NCBI GenBank assembly: GCA_915070155.1
Contig: CAJZFK010000001.1
Location: 1 to 34,625 of the forward strand
Reading direction: 5' to 3'
DNA from: an uncultured Candidatus Saccharibacteria bacterium
GTDB lineage: Bacteria > Patescibacteriota > Saccharimonadia > Saccharimonadales > Saccharimonadaceae
Length of the DNA: 34,625 nt
Both the position numbers and the translations under genes were made by a program. Of the stretch, positions 15,319 to 22,682 are shown piece by piece. Under the pieces are notes generated by a model. The model did no database searches. It was not told the DNA's origin and was given only the letters and a program-made list of their open reading frames with translations. Each line of letters opens with the position of its first letter. The stretch's first letter is position 1.

Positions 15319-16235
15319 TGCGAATTGCAATCTTATCTAACGGCAACATTAATTATTCGACGCTTCGCCTGAAGGAAGAGGCTGAAAAACGCGGTCATCA
15401 AGTTAAAGTTATTAAGTATAAAAACTGCTACGTTTCAATTGACGAAAAGCACCCGACGGTCATTTACAAAGGTAAGGAAATTGGTGAATTTGACGTGGTG
15501 ATTCCGCGAATTGCGAGCCACATGACAAAGTATGGAACAGCGGTTTTGCGTCAATTAGAAATGATGCATCCGAAGGCGTTTTTTATGAATCGCTCGATTG
15601 CAATTACTAGGGCACGGGATAAATTGCGCTCAACGCAGCTATTAGTTAAAGCGGGAGTGTCGATTCCGAAGACGGTCTTTTCCCGAAACGCGACTGACAT
15701 TGATTCGCTCATTGAAGAGATTGGTGGTATGCCGGCGATTATTAAGTTGGCGCGTGGTACGCACGGAAATGGTGTGGTTCTGGCGGAAACTAAAAAGGCT
15801 GCCAAGTCGGTTCTGCAAGCATTCTATTTGACTAACTCGGACGGCACGAACGTGCTGCTTCAGGAGTTTGTTAGAGAGTCGGCCGGTGTCGATATTCGTG
15901 CGTTTGTGGTTGGTAGTCAAGTGGTGGCTAGTATGAAGCGACAGAGTCTGGATGATGATTTTCGTAGTAATTTACACAAGGGCGGCGAAGGAACCAGCAT
16001 AAAATTGACGGATTCTGAACGTAAAATGTGCGTGAAAGCCGCTAAGGCAATGGGACTAACGGTTGCCGGAGTAGATTTCATGAGATCAAGTCGTGGTGCT
16101 TTGGTGTTGGAAGTTAATGCTAGTCCGGGATTTGGAATTGAGAAAATTACTCGCCGAAATGTGGCTGGAAAGATAATTGAATACATCGATCGAAACGCTA
16201 AGCGTGGCAATAAAAAAGATAAAATCGGCGCTTAA
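15318..16235 (+). CDS. rimK: RimK-type ATP-grasp ligase
   Basis: This 305-residue ATP-grasp enzyme shows the RimK order: an N-terminal domain beginning MRIAILSNGNINYSTLRLKE, the ATP lid loop KLARGTHGNGVVLAET, LLQEFVRESAGVDIRAFVVG, and the metal-binding end VAGVDFMRSSRGALVLEVNA followed by SPGFGIEKIT. RimK adds glutamates to the C-terminus of ribosomal protein S6 in E. coli; other members make poly-glutamate or modify cofactors, so the target here is uncertain. It follows the protease-like partner with a 1-base overlap and a GGTGAAG upstream. Confidence 0.9.
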   Translation: MRIAILSNGNINYSTLRLKEEAEKRGHQVKVIKYKNCYVSIDEKHPTVIYKGKEIGEFDVVIPRIASHMTKYGTAVLRQLEMMHPKAFFMNRSIAITRARDKLRSTQLLVKAGVSIPKTVFSRNATDIDSLIEEIGGMPAIIKLARGTHGNGVVLAETKKAAKSVLQAFYLTNSDGTNVLLQEFVRESAGVDIRAFVVGSQVVASMKRQSLDDDFRSNLHKGGEGTSIKLTDSERKMCVKAAKAMGLTVAGVDFMRSSRGALVLEVNASPGFGIEKITRRNVAGKIIEYIDRNAKRGNKKDKIGA

Positions 16236-16247
16236 GCATAAACTTGT

Positions 16248-16253
16248 TATAAT
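16248..16253 (+). promoter_or_regulatory. Leaderless-type promoter of the DUF192 gene
   Basis: TATAAT preceded by TGT (extended -10) sits 6 nt before the ATG at 16260. Confidence 0.6.
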
Positions 16254-16259
16254 AGGTTT

Positions 16260-16751
16260 ATGGACGAGCCTCGTCACTCGACAGTAACTCAGACTGTCAT
16301 CAAATGGATATTTATCTGCGGTATGCTGATGGTTATTGGTGGGGCAATTTTTTATGCTTTTCGAACGGTTTCGCCAAAAACGGAAATGATTTACCTGAAT
16401 AAGACGATGCTTCGAGCGGAAATTGCTAATGACGAAGAATCGCAGCGGAAAGGTCTGTCTGGGAGACTGGGAATTGATGAGAATTATGCCATGCTGTTCG
16501 TATTTGACCATAACGATCGTCATAAAATGTGGATGAAAGATATGAAGTTTTCGGTTGATATGATTTGGATCAATGATAAAAAGCGTGTCGTCTATATAAA
16601 GCATAACGTCAAGCCAGACGCTGAGCCGCATGAAAAATATGCGCCACCGGTTCCTGCAAAGTACGTGTTGGAGGTGAAGGCGGGAGTTGCTAAGCGGGCG
16701 AGCGCTACAGTTGGGTCACAGGTAAAATTTGATTTGGAGGAGGATAAATGA
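16260..16751 (+). CDS. DUF192 family protein, membrane-anchored
   Basis: A 163-residue protein with one N-terminal helix (about residues 13-33) and an outward-facing DUF192 domain: AEIANDEESQRKGLSGR, the family's MLFVFDHNDRHKMWMKDMK and FSVDMIWINDKKRVVYI, and a C-terminal KYVLEVKAGVAKR. DUF192 proteins are small beta-rich extracytoplasmic domains of unsettled function. The family identification is strong because the F-D---H-MWM-DM pattern is intact. Its stop overlaps the next gene's start (ATGA), so the two form a small operon. Confidence 0.85.
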   Translation: MDEPRHSTVTQTVIKWIFICGMLMVIGGAIFYAFRTVSPKTEMIYLNKTMLRAEIANDEESQRKGLSGRLGIDENYAMLFVFDHNDRHKMWMKDMKFSVDMIWINDKKRVVYIKHNVKPDAEPHEKYAPPVPAKYVLEVKAGVAKRASATVGSQVKFDLEEDK

Positions 16752-17227
16752 GCGTAATAATTCTATTTGGAGCAATTTTAGTAACGGTTTTTGCGGTTGC
16801 ATTTGTTTCATCTCGAAGATTCGGTCCATTGGCGTTGGCGTTGGCGACGGGATTTTTACTATCAGAATGGTGGGGTAGCTGGCTGATGGGGGTGCTGGAC
16901 GGCTTGAAATTGGAAACTGGTTTATTGCCAAATGGTGTAATTTCGGGATTAGTCTTAACGTTGGTTCCGTTAATTATGCTCCTTTTAAGCGGACCTAGAT
17001 ATCAGAAAAAACATGAGAGAATTGTCTCGGCGGTGGGAATCGCGTTTTTGACAGCAGCGCTATTGGTGGTTCCTCTGGGAAAATATATATCACTAGACGG
17101 ACAGGCGCTGGAGCTGTATAAGATTTTCGCGAATAATTGGCGATATGTGGCTACGTTTGGTCTGGTGTGCGGTCTAATTGACATTTTTTCACTACATACT
17201 GGCGGGCATAAACTAGCTAAGCATTGA
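16748..17227 (+). CDS. Membrane protein of unknown function, paired with DUF192 gene
   Basis: A 159-residue protein with four or five hydrophobic helices. One is at the extreme N-terminus (VIILFGAILVTVFAVAFVSS), another follows after FGPLALALATGFLLSEW, a third near LVLTLVPLIMLLLSG, and more lie in the C-terminal half. The arrangement recalls CvpA-like small membrane proteins, but the resemblance is weak and I do not name it. It starts behind a strong GGAGGA ribosome binding site and overlaps the DUF192 stop by four bases. Confidence 0.75.
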   Translation: MSVIILFGAILVTVFAVAFVSSRRFGPLALALATGFLLSEWWGSWLMGVLDGLKLETGLLPNGVISGLVLTLVPLIMLLLSGPRYQKKHERIVSAVGIAFLTAALLVVPLGKYISLDGQALELYKIFANNWRYVATFGLVCGLIDIFSLHTGGHKLAKH

Positions 17228-17274
17228 CCTTTATGCTGGTTTGTGCTAGGATGAAGAAAGCGGATATTCCGAAT

Positions 17275-17351
17275 GGGTCCATAGCTCAGCTGGTTAGAGC
17301 ACCTGCCTTTTAAGCAGGGTGTCCCGGGTTCAAGCCCCGGTGGACCCTCCA
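17275..17351 (+). tRNA. tRNA-Lys (anticodon UUU)
   Basis: A complete cloverleaf. The acceptor stem is GGGTCCA (17275-17281) with TGGACCC (17341-17347). The D arm is GCTC/GAGC, and the anticodon stem CCTGC/GCAGG encloses the loop CTTTTAA with anticodon TTT at 17309-17311. The T arm is CCGGG/CCCGG around TTCAAGC. The CCA end is encoded (17349-17351). The discriminator base is T, where lysine tRNAs usually have a purine. Confidence 0.95.
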
Positions 17352-17365
17352 AATTTGATGAAATT

Positions 17366-17389
17366 GACTCCCTTGGTGGAGTCTTTTTT
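17366..17389 (+). terminator. Rho-independent terminator after tRNA-Lys
   Basis: GACTCC (17366-17371), 6-nt loop, GGAGTC (17378-17383), then six T residues. It ends the tRNA transcript just before comEC. Confidence 0.85.
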
Positions 17390-17406
17390 GTAGCTCCAAA
17401 TGTAGA

Positions 17407-17412
17407 TATACT
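17407..17412 (+). promoter_or_regulatory. Leaderless-type promoter of comEC
   Basis: TATACT lies 6 nt before the ATG at 17419; no ribosome binding site is present. Confidence 0.5.
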
Positions 17413-17418
17413 TTAAGT

Positions 17419-18870
17419 ATGAATAGATGGCTATTTGAGAAGTTGCATATTTCTTGGTTGGTGGCGGCGTGGTGTCTCGGTCTGACAATTGGCGTAATTT
17501 CTATTCATTACATACCGCGGTCGTTTGCGGCGAACTCATTATTTTTATTGGTCGGGCTGGCTATTTTCGTAATTGTGGCAATTTGGCGCTGGCGATTTTT
17601 TGTGATTTTAGCAATTATTTCTGGAGTTTTGATTGGTCTTTGGCGCGGTGAAATTGGCAGAAAAGGCGTAGAGGTTTATGATTCGTTAATCGGAAAAGTC
17701 GTAATTATCCAAGGTCAAGTTTTGGAGGATCCTGATCTCGATAAAAATATTCAAACGGTTCTTAGATTGGGCAATTTGCGGATGCATAATGAAAAATTGC
17801 CGGGACAAATTTGGGTGACAACGCCAGATAAAAACTCAATTAAGCGCAGTGATATTGTGAGAGTTAAGGGTAAAATGACGGCGGGATTTGGGGCTTTTTC
17901 AGTAAGCGTATATCGGGCGAAAATTATTAGTGCCGAAAGACCCGTTCCGGGTGATGTGGCGGTGGGAGTTCGTGATTGGTTTGCCGGGCGAGTTCGCACT
18001 CACGTTCCAGAGTCTGAATCTGCGCTAGGGCTGGGATTTTTACTGGGCTTAAGGCGTGCTATGCCGACTGAATTAAGTGACAATTTGAAAATTGCCGGAT
18101 TGACACATATCGTGGTGGCGAGCGGCTATAATTTAACAATTTTAGTTCGTTTAGCGCGACGATTATTTGCCAAGCGGTCAAAATATTTAGCAATGCTCAG
18201 CGCGGCTGTTATGATAATTGGTTTTATGGCGGTGACCGGATTAAGTCCTAGTATGTCGAGGGCTGGCTTGGTGGCGGGACTGAGTTTGGCGGCGTGGTAT
18301 TATGGTCGGACAATTCATCCACTGATTCTACTTCCTGTGTCGGCGGCAATTACGCTATTGATAAATCCGCAATTCGGCTGGGGTGATTTGGGCTGGCAAT
18401 TAAGTTTTGCTTCGTTTGCTGGCGTAATTATGTTGGCGCCACTTTTGCATTCTTACTTTTTTGGCAATAAAGAGCCGGGCGCGTTTCGACAAATTTTAAT
18501 TGAAACTTTGTCGGCGCAAATTATGACATTGCCGCTATTAATGATGAGTTTTGGGGTTATTAGCAATGTGGCGTTAATTGCGAATATGCTGATTTTGCCG
18601 TTTGTACCGCTAGCGATGCTGCTGACGTTTATGTCGGGTGTACTGGTTTTTGTGCCGATGATTGGTGCGTTGATTGCAATTCCGACGACGTGGTTACTTG
18701 GCTATATGATTCAAGTCACCAATTGGACGGCTGGATTTGAATGGGCTCAAATGGAAGTTAGTATTAATTTGTGGCAGTGTGCGGTTTTATATGTGGCGCT
18801 AATTTTGGCAATGATTTGGATGAAAAAGCAAACTAAATTAGACCTCGCTAAGATAAATATTGTGGAGTAG
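17419..18870 (+). CDS. comEC: ComEC/Rec2-type DNA uptake channel, short form
   Basis: A 483-residue polytopic protein. Two or three helices come first (residues 13-80), then a soluble OB-like region (VVIIQGQVLEDPDLDKNIQT to about 170) as in the DUF4131 part of ComEC, then the Competence domain with its signature LGLGFLLGLRRAMPTELSDN followed by AGLTHIVVASGYNLTIL. Many helices follow to the end. ComEC passes single-stranded DNA across the inner membrane during natural transformation. The usual C-terminal metallo-beta-lactamase-like domain (full-length proteins are about 750 residues) is absent, so strand degradation would need another protein. Together with the pilus genes in this window it suggests DNA uptake. 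Confidence 0.9.
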   Translation: MNRWLFEKLHISWLVAAWCLGLTIGVISIHYIPRSFAANSLFLLVGLAIFVIVAIWRWRFFVILAIISGVLIGLWRGEIGRKGVEVYDSLIGKVVIIQGQVLEDPDLDKNIQTVLRLGNLRMHNEKLPGQIWVTTPDKNSIKRSDIVRVKGKMTAGFGAFSVSVYRAKIISAERPVPGDVAVGVRDWFAGRVRTHVPESESALGLGFLLGLRRAMPTELSDNLKIAGLTHIVVASGYNLTILVRLARRLFAKRSKYLAMLSAAVMIIGFMAVTGLSPSMSRAGLVAGLSLAAWYYGRTIHPLILLPVSAAITLLINPQFGWGDLGWQLSFASFAGVIMLAPLLHSYFFGNKEPGAFRQILIETLSAQIMTLPLLMMSFGVISNVALIANMLILPFVPLAMLLTFMSGVLVFVPMIGALIAIPTTWLLGYMIQVTNWTAGFEWAQMEVSINLWQCAVLYVALILAMIWMKKQTKLDLAKINIVE

Positions 18871-18872
18871 TG

Positions 18873-18878
18873 TATAAT
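18873..18878 (+). promoter_or_regulatory. -10 box upstream of yebC
   Basis: TATAAT just after the comEC stop codon; no clear -35 box. A leader of about 33 nt with TTAGGAG precedes the ATG at 18918. Confidence 0.5.
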
Positions 18879-18917
18879 AGTAACAGATTGAAATAGCAAA
18901 TAACTTTAGGAGAAATT

Positions 18918-19634
18918 ATGTCAGGACACAGTAAATGGGCCACAACTCACCGACAAAAAGCGATTGTTGACGCTAAGCGCGGCGCGATTTTTACGAAATT
19001 GGGTAATCAAATTGCTATTGCAGCACGTGGCGGCACAGACCCAGCGCTGAATTCGAGTTTGGCGATGGCAATTGAAAAAGCTAAGGCTGCAAATATGCCT
19101 AGCGCAAACATTCAGCGAGCAATTGACCGAGTGGCGGACAAGAGTGCGGCGGCTTTGGAGGAAATTGCTTACGAAGGTTATGGTCCTGGCGGCGTGGGTG
19201 TTATTATTGAAACGGCGACAGATAATCGCAATCGAACATTGCCAGAGGTAAAAACTGCGCTGGTTAAGAATGGTGGGCGAATTGCCGATGCTGGTAGTGT
19301 GATGTTCCAATTTACGCGCAAAGGCGTCATTACTATCGAAGGTAGCGGGGAAGATTTGTTGCTAGCGGTTTTGGACGCTGGCGCCGAAGATGCTGTCGAG
19401 GAAGACGGTGAGATTATCGTGTATACGGAGTTGAAAGATTTGGCGAGTGTGCGAAATAAATTGGTTGAGCAAGGCTTGAAGGTTAAAGATGCGGAACTGC
19501 GATATATTGCCAATACGCCGATAGAAATTGCCGACATGGAAACTGCACAGAAATTGATGAAGATGATTGATGCGCTGGACGATTTGGATGACGTTGTGAA
19601 TGTTCATACGAATGCAGATATCACGGCGGAATAA
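18918..19634 (+). CDS. yebC: YebC/PmpR family protein
   Basis: A 238-residue member of the YebC/TACO1 family. It begins MSGHSKWATTHRQKAIVDAK, close to the family's almost invariant GHSKW-NI--KK opening, followed by MPSANIQRAIDRV and EEIAYEGYGPGGVGVIIETA and the segment NRNRTLPEVKTALVKNGG. Members act as DNA-binding regulators in some bacteria and, in more recent work, as translation factors that relieve ribosome stalling at proline-rich stretches. Length and domains are complete. It starts behind AGGAGA. In many bacteria yebC sits directly before ruvC-ruvA-ruvB; here a surface protein gene stands between. Confidence 0.95.
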   Translation: MSGHSKWATTHRQKAIVDAKRGAIFTKLGNQIAIAARGGTDPALNSSLAMAIEKAKAANMPSANIQRAIDRVADKSAAALEEIAYEGYGPGGVGVIIETATDNRNRTLPEVKTALVKNGGRIADAGSVMFQFTRKGVITIEGSGEDLLLAVLDAGAEDAVEEDGEIIVYTELKDLASVRNKLVEQGLKVKDAELRYIANTPIEIADMETAQKLMKMIDALDDLDDVVNVHTNADITAE

Positions 19635-19649
19635 AATTATCGCTTTAAG

Positions 19650-19677
19650 AAATCGCTCCTTTTTTGGGGCGATTTTT
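19650..19677 (+). terminator. Rho-independent terminator after yebC
   Basis: AAATCGCTCC (19650-19659) pairs with GGGGCGATTT (19666-19675) with one G-U pair and a T-rich loop; T residues follow. It isolates yebC from the next gene. Confidence 0.8.
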
Positions 19678-19733
19678 AATTTGACAAAAAGTACGCTAAA
19701 CTAAAGATGATTAACCATAAGCAAGGAGCGAGC

Positions 19734-21539
19734 ATGAAGTATTTGCGCAACACACTACTTATGATACTAGCCGTGGCACTAATAATGCCGTCGCCGTTGG
19801 TTTTAGCGGAAGGTGTTTCAGGTGCTACTCAAGAGTCGAAAATTGATGACGTTCAGACTGTTGATAATAGTTTTAAATCGACTGAGGAAGTGAAAAATCC
19901 AGTTGTTGATAAGAAACAGATCGATAGCAATTCATCTCCCCAATCAAGTGAAAATTACGAGACTCCAACGGAGAATTCGTCTATAGATAGTCCGGGCGAA
20001 AATCTTACCGCCAATGAGTCTTTAAAATCCGAGCCAAACCCCGAATCTGAGCCGCCAAAAACAGATAATCCAGGCGAAAGAACAGAAGAAAATGCTCCGA
20101 TATTAATTTCAAAGATTAGTCAGGACAAAAAATACGTTGAGATTTATAATCCGACGAATCAGAATGTTAATTTGGCTGGTTGGAAAATAGAATATTACGC
20201 TGGACCTGTCGCTAAAACCGTTGGAAAAATTTTCAAGGATGAAGTAATATCGGCGAACGGATTTTTGGTTTTGTCGAACGATAAGATGTCGGCAGATGTC
20301 ATAAAGTTTGATAATAATTTAGGTTTGGCTCAGAGTGATGGATCGGTCGTGTTATCGCGCTCGGACGGGTCGGTCGCAGATACTGTTGGCTGGGGTAATA
20401 ATTCAAAGTCTGCGGGTTCGCCAATTAAAGGCGGCGTGAAAATTGTTTGGCGCTGTTTTATTGGTGAAAATATTATTGATTCGAAAAATAATTCCACTGA
20501 TTTTTTATCGAGTAAAGGTTCTGATAATCAGGAAATTGTGCCGTATTCACGTCCCAGCTGTAAAAAGCCAGAGTCTAACCCTGGCTCCAAGTCCCCAAGA
20601 GAACTCAATAAATGCGAAGGTTTGAAGTTGAATGAAATTGCGTCGAATGTTGATGAACAGTTCATTGAGATTATCAATTCTGGCGAAAAAACCGTCATTA
20701 CGACAGGCTGTAAATTGACGGTTGGCGATTCTGGCGTTCGTGAAAATATTGATGACATCGAATTAAATCCTGGCGAATTTTTAGTGATCAAAATAAAAAA
20801 CACGAATCTGAAATTGCCAAAAACAAAAGGAAAAGTTTATTTGCTGGATGAGGTCGGCTCGAAAATTGATATCTCTGAATATAACAATATGCCAAAAGGC
20901 GCTTCGTGGAGTTCGGTTGATGATGAGTGGACTCGGACATTTGCTATCACTGAAGGCTCCGCTAATATTTTTAAGGAATATCCAGACTGTCAGAGTGGCT
21001 ATGAGAGGAATGTGTTGGGCAAATGTGTGAAAATTGCCACCCCGCCCGCTGAAAGTCCTTGCCCTGTTGGCCAATACCGTCATCCAGAAACTCGCCGTTG
21101 TCGAAAAATTGAAGCGGCAAAAACTATTACGCCCTGTAAAGATGGCTATTATCGTAGTGAAGAAACTGGCAGATGTCGATCTATCGCATCGGCTGCGGCA
21201 AAAACTTTGAAACCTTGCCCAGAGGGTCAATTCCGTAATTCAGCTACGGGTCGATGTAAGAAAATTGCCTCCACTGACGATATAGCAAAAGAATGCCCAG
21301 AAGGATTTGAACGTAATCCGCAAACTAAGCGATGTCGAAAGATAAAATCTGCGAATATGCCAACTGTTGGTTCGGCGGCTGCTGAAGTTAAACAAGTCGC
21401 TGGTGCTACTTGGGGTTGGTGGGTGTTTGGCGGCGTGAGCTTACTGGCCGTCGGTTATGGCATATGGCAATGGCGATGGGAAATTTCGCAATTTGTACGA
21501 AAAATCCGCGAAATCATTAAATCCGCTAACGGCAAATAA
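19734..21539 (+). CDS. Secreted, membrane-anchored lamin-tail-domain protein with Cys repeats
   Basis: A 601-residue surface protein. The start at 19734 is chosen because AAGGAG precedes it; an in-frame ATG at 19707 lacks this. Order: signal peptide (1-25, ending LVLAEG), a low-complexity Ser/Glu/Asn/Pro-rich stretch to about 115, a lamin-tail domain (ILISKISQDKKYVEIYNPTN, VNLAGWKIEYY), and a second, more divergent one (LKLNEIASNVDEQFIEIINS). Five repeats with two cysteines each follow (nucleotides 20985-21345), consensus C-xG-yRn--TgRCrkI. Last come a C-terminal helix (WWVFGGVSLLAVGYGIW) and a basic tail. Lamin-tail domains in bacteria occur in secreted proteins and often accompany nucleases; no nuclease is seen here. 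Likely a cell-surface binding protein. Confidence 0.85.
   Translation: MKYLRNTLLMILAVALIMPSPLVLAEGVSGATQESKIDDVQTVDNSFKSTEEVKNPVVDKKQIDSNSSPQSSENYETPTENSSIDSPGENLTANESLKSEPNPESEPPKTDNPGERTEENAPILISKISQDKKYVEIYNPTNQNVNLAGWKIEYYAGPVAKTVGKIFKDEVISANGFLVLSNDKMSADVIKFDNNLGLAQSDGSVVLSRSDGSVADTVGWGNNSKSAGSPIKGGVKIVWRCFIGENIIDSKNNSTDFLSSKGSDNQEIVPYSRPSCKKPESNPGSKSPRELNKCEGLKLNEIASNVDEQFIEIINSGEKTVITTGCKLTVGDSGVRENIDDIELNPGEFLVIKIKNTNLKLPKTKGKVYLLDEVGSKIDISEYNNMPKGASWSSVDDEWTRTFAITEGSANIFKEYPDCQSGYERNVLGKCVKIATPPAESPCPVGQYRHPETRRCRKIEAAKTITPCKDGYYRSEETGRCRSIASAAAKTLKPCPEGQFRNSATGRCKKIASTDDIAKECPEGFERNPQTKRCRKIKSANMPTVGSAAAEVKQVAGATWGWWVFGGVSLLAVGYGIWQWRWEISQFVRKIREIIKSANGK
20985..21345 (+). repeat. 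Five tandem two-cysteine repeats in the lamin-tail protein
   Basis: The protein repeats read DCQSGYERNVLGKCVKI, CPVGQYRHPETRRCRKI, CKDGYYRSEETGRCRSI, CPEGQFRNSATGRCKKI and CPEGFERNPQTKRCRKI, separated by linkers of 6 to 10 residues rich in Ala, Thr and Pro. The spacing between the two cysteines is constant (12 residues), suggesting one disulfide per repeat, and each repeat is basic. Confidence 0.85.
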
Positions 21540-21543
21540 TTGC

Positions 21544-21549
21544 TATAAT
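21544..21549 (+). promoter_or_regulatory. Leaderless-type promoter of ruvC
   Basis: TATAAT with TGC before it (extended -10), 6 nt before the ATG at 21556. This decides the ruvC start against an in-frame ATG at 21457. Confidence 0.65.
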
Positions 21550-21555
21550 AAAGAT

Positions 21556-22029
21556 ATGAGAATTATCGGGATTGATCCGGGAACGGGAATTTTGGGGTTT
21601 GGTGTGATTGATTTTTCTCGTGGCAAGTTTAAGATGGTTACGGCGGGAGTTGTGACGACGCCGGCACATACGCCAATTGACGAAAGGCTTGAAGATATTT
21701 TTGATAGCCTAACAGAGATTATTGCCGAAACAAATCCTGATGTTATGTCGATTGAAAAGCTATTTTTTGCGCGCAATGTTACGACGGCGATTTCCGTGGC
21801 GGAAGCGCGCGGCGTGGCGATGTTGACTGGGCGAAAAGCCGGAATACCGATTGCTGAATATACGCCATTGCAAATAAAGCAAACTTTGACCGGCTATGGC
21901 AAGGCTGACAAAAAGCAAGTTCAGGAAATGGTGCGACTCAATTTGGGCTTGAAAGATGTTCCGAAGCCGGATGACTGCGCGGATGCTTTGGCTGCAGCAA
22001 TTACACACGCAGCGATGAATCGGGTATAA
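21556..22029 (+). CDS. ruvC: Holliday junction resolvase RuvC
   Basis: RuvC cuts four-way DNA junctions together with RuvAB. The 157-residue protein starts MRIIGIDPGTGILGFGVIDF with the first catalytic Asp in IGIDPG, has the second acidic residue in SIEKLFFARNVTTAISVAEARG, and ends with the DDCADALAAAITHA motif holding the last two catalytic acids. The Gln/Lys region PLQIKQTLTGYGKADKKQVQ is also typical. A frame extension upstream to 21457 overlaps the preceding gene and is not homologous, so the start at 21556 is used. The stop codon TAA lies inside the -10 box of ruvA. Confidence 0.95.
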   Translation: MRIIGIDPGTGILGFGVIDFSRGKFKMVTAGVVTTPAHTPIDERLEDIFDSLTEIIAETNPDVMSIEKLFFARNVTTAISVAEARGVAMLTGRKAGIPIAEYTPLQIKQTLTGYGKADKKQVQEMVRLNLGLKDVPKPDDCADALAAAITHAAMNRV

Positions 22030-22030
22030 T
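22025..22030 (+). promoter_or_regulatory. Leaderless-type promoter of ruvA, overlapping the ruvC stop
   Basis: TATAAT at the ruvC stop codon (22027-22029), 6 nt before the ruvA ATG at 22037. Confidence 0.55.
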
Positions 22031-22036
22031 TGAAAT

Positions 22037-22612
22037 ATGATTGCACATGTTTTTGGAAAAGTTGCTGAGAAGTTTAATGGCTCGTTAGTCATTGATGTTC
22101 ATGGTGTTGGATATGAAGTTAGTGTGGCGACTAATGATTTTGACGCGGTGGTATTAGATCAAGAGGTAAAGTTTTACACTTACCATCATGTTCGCGAACA
22201 GTCTGAGGAGCTGTTCGGATTTTCTAGTCTGGCGGCGAAAAAGTTATTTGAAATGCTAATCACGGTTCAGGGGGTTGGCCCGAAGGCGGCGCTGGCTATT
22301 TTAAGCTTGGGTGATGCCGAGCAAGTGCGCAATGCTATTGCTAACGCTGACAGCGGCTTTGTACAAAAGGCTACTGGCGTCGGCAAAAAAACCGCCGAGC
22401 GAGTAGTGGTTGATTTGAGTGATAAAGTGGGTCTGCCTACTCATTATGGCCGAGCGGAAGAACCGCTGCAAACTGAGTTAAACACCTCAGATGAAGCTCT
22501 GGAAGCGCTTATGGCTCTGGGCTATACGCTGGCAGATGCCACTAAGGCACTCGAAAACGTCGATGCTAATTTGCCGACAGCCCAGCGAGTGACTGAGGCG
22601 CTGAAGAAATAG
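22037..22612 (+). CDS. ruvA: Holliday junction DNA helicase subunit RuvA
   Basis: A 191-residue RuvA with three domains. The N-terminal OB fold ends with FYTYHHVREQSEELFGFSS. The two helix-hairpin-helix motifs are LITVQGVGPKAALAILS and VQKATGVGKKTAERVVVDLS, which bind the junction backbone. The small C-terminal domain, TSDEALEALMALGYTLADAT, contacts RuvB. RuvA holds the junction square-planar and recruits RuvB. Length is normal. It begins 7 nt after ruvC. Confidence 0.96.
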   Translation: MIAHVFGKVAEKFNGSLVIDVHGVGYEVSVATNDFDAVVLDQEVKFYTYHHVREQSEELFGFSSLAAKKLFEMLITVQGVGPKAALAILSLGDAEQVRNAIANADSGFVQKATGVGKKTAERVVVDLSDKVGLPTHYGRAEEPLQTELNTSDEALEALMALGYTLADATKALENVDANLPTAQRVTEALKK

Positions 22613-22670
22613 ATCTTTGCATTCTAATATTTAATTATTGACCCTAAATTAAGTTATTGCTTGTAAATGC

Positions 22671-22676
22671 TATAAT
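22671..22676 (+). promoter_or_regulatory. Leaderless-type promoter of ruvB
   Basis: TATAAT with TGC before it (extended -10), 6 nt before the ATG at 22683; no Shine-Dalgarno sequence. Confidence 0.65.
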
Positions 22677-22682
22677 TAATGT

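Noticed and set aside
19681..19709. Promoter of the lamin-tail gene from TTGACA at 19681-19686
   Set aside because: The -35 box is perfect but no -10 box lies at an acceptable distance, so only the possibility is recorded.
21457..21555. Longer N-terminus for ruvC starting at 21457
   Set aside because: The extension overlaps the preceding surface protein gene, has no RuvC likeness, and the -10 box 6 nt before 21556 marks the real start.
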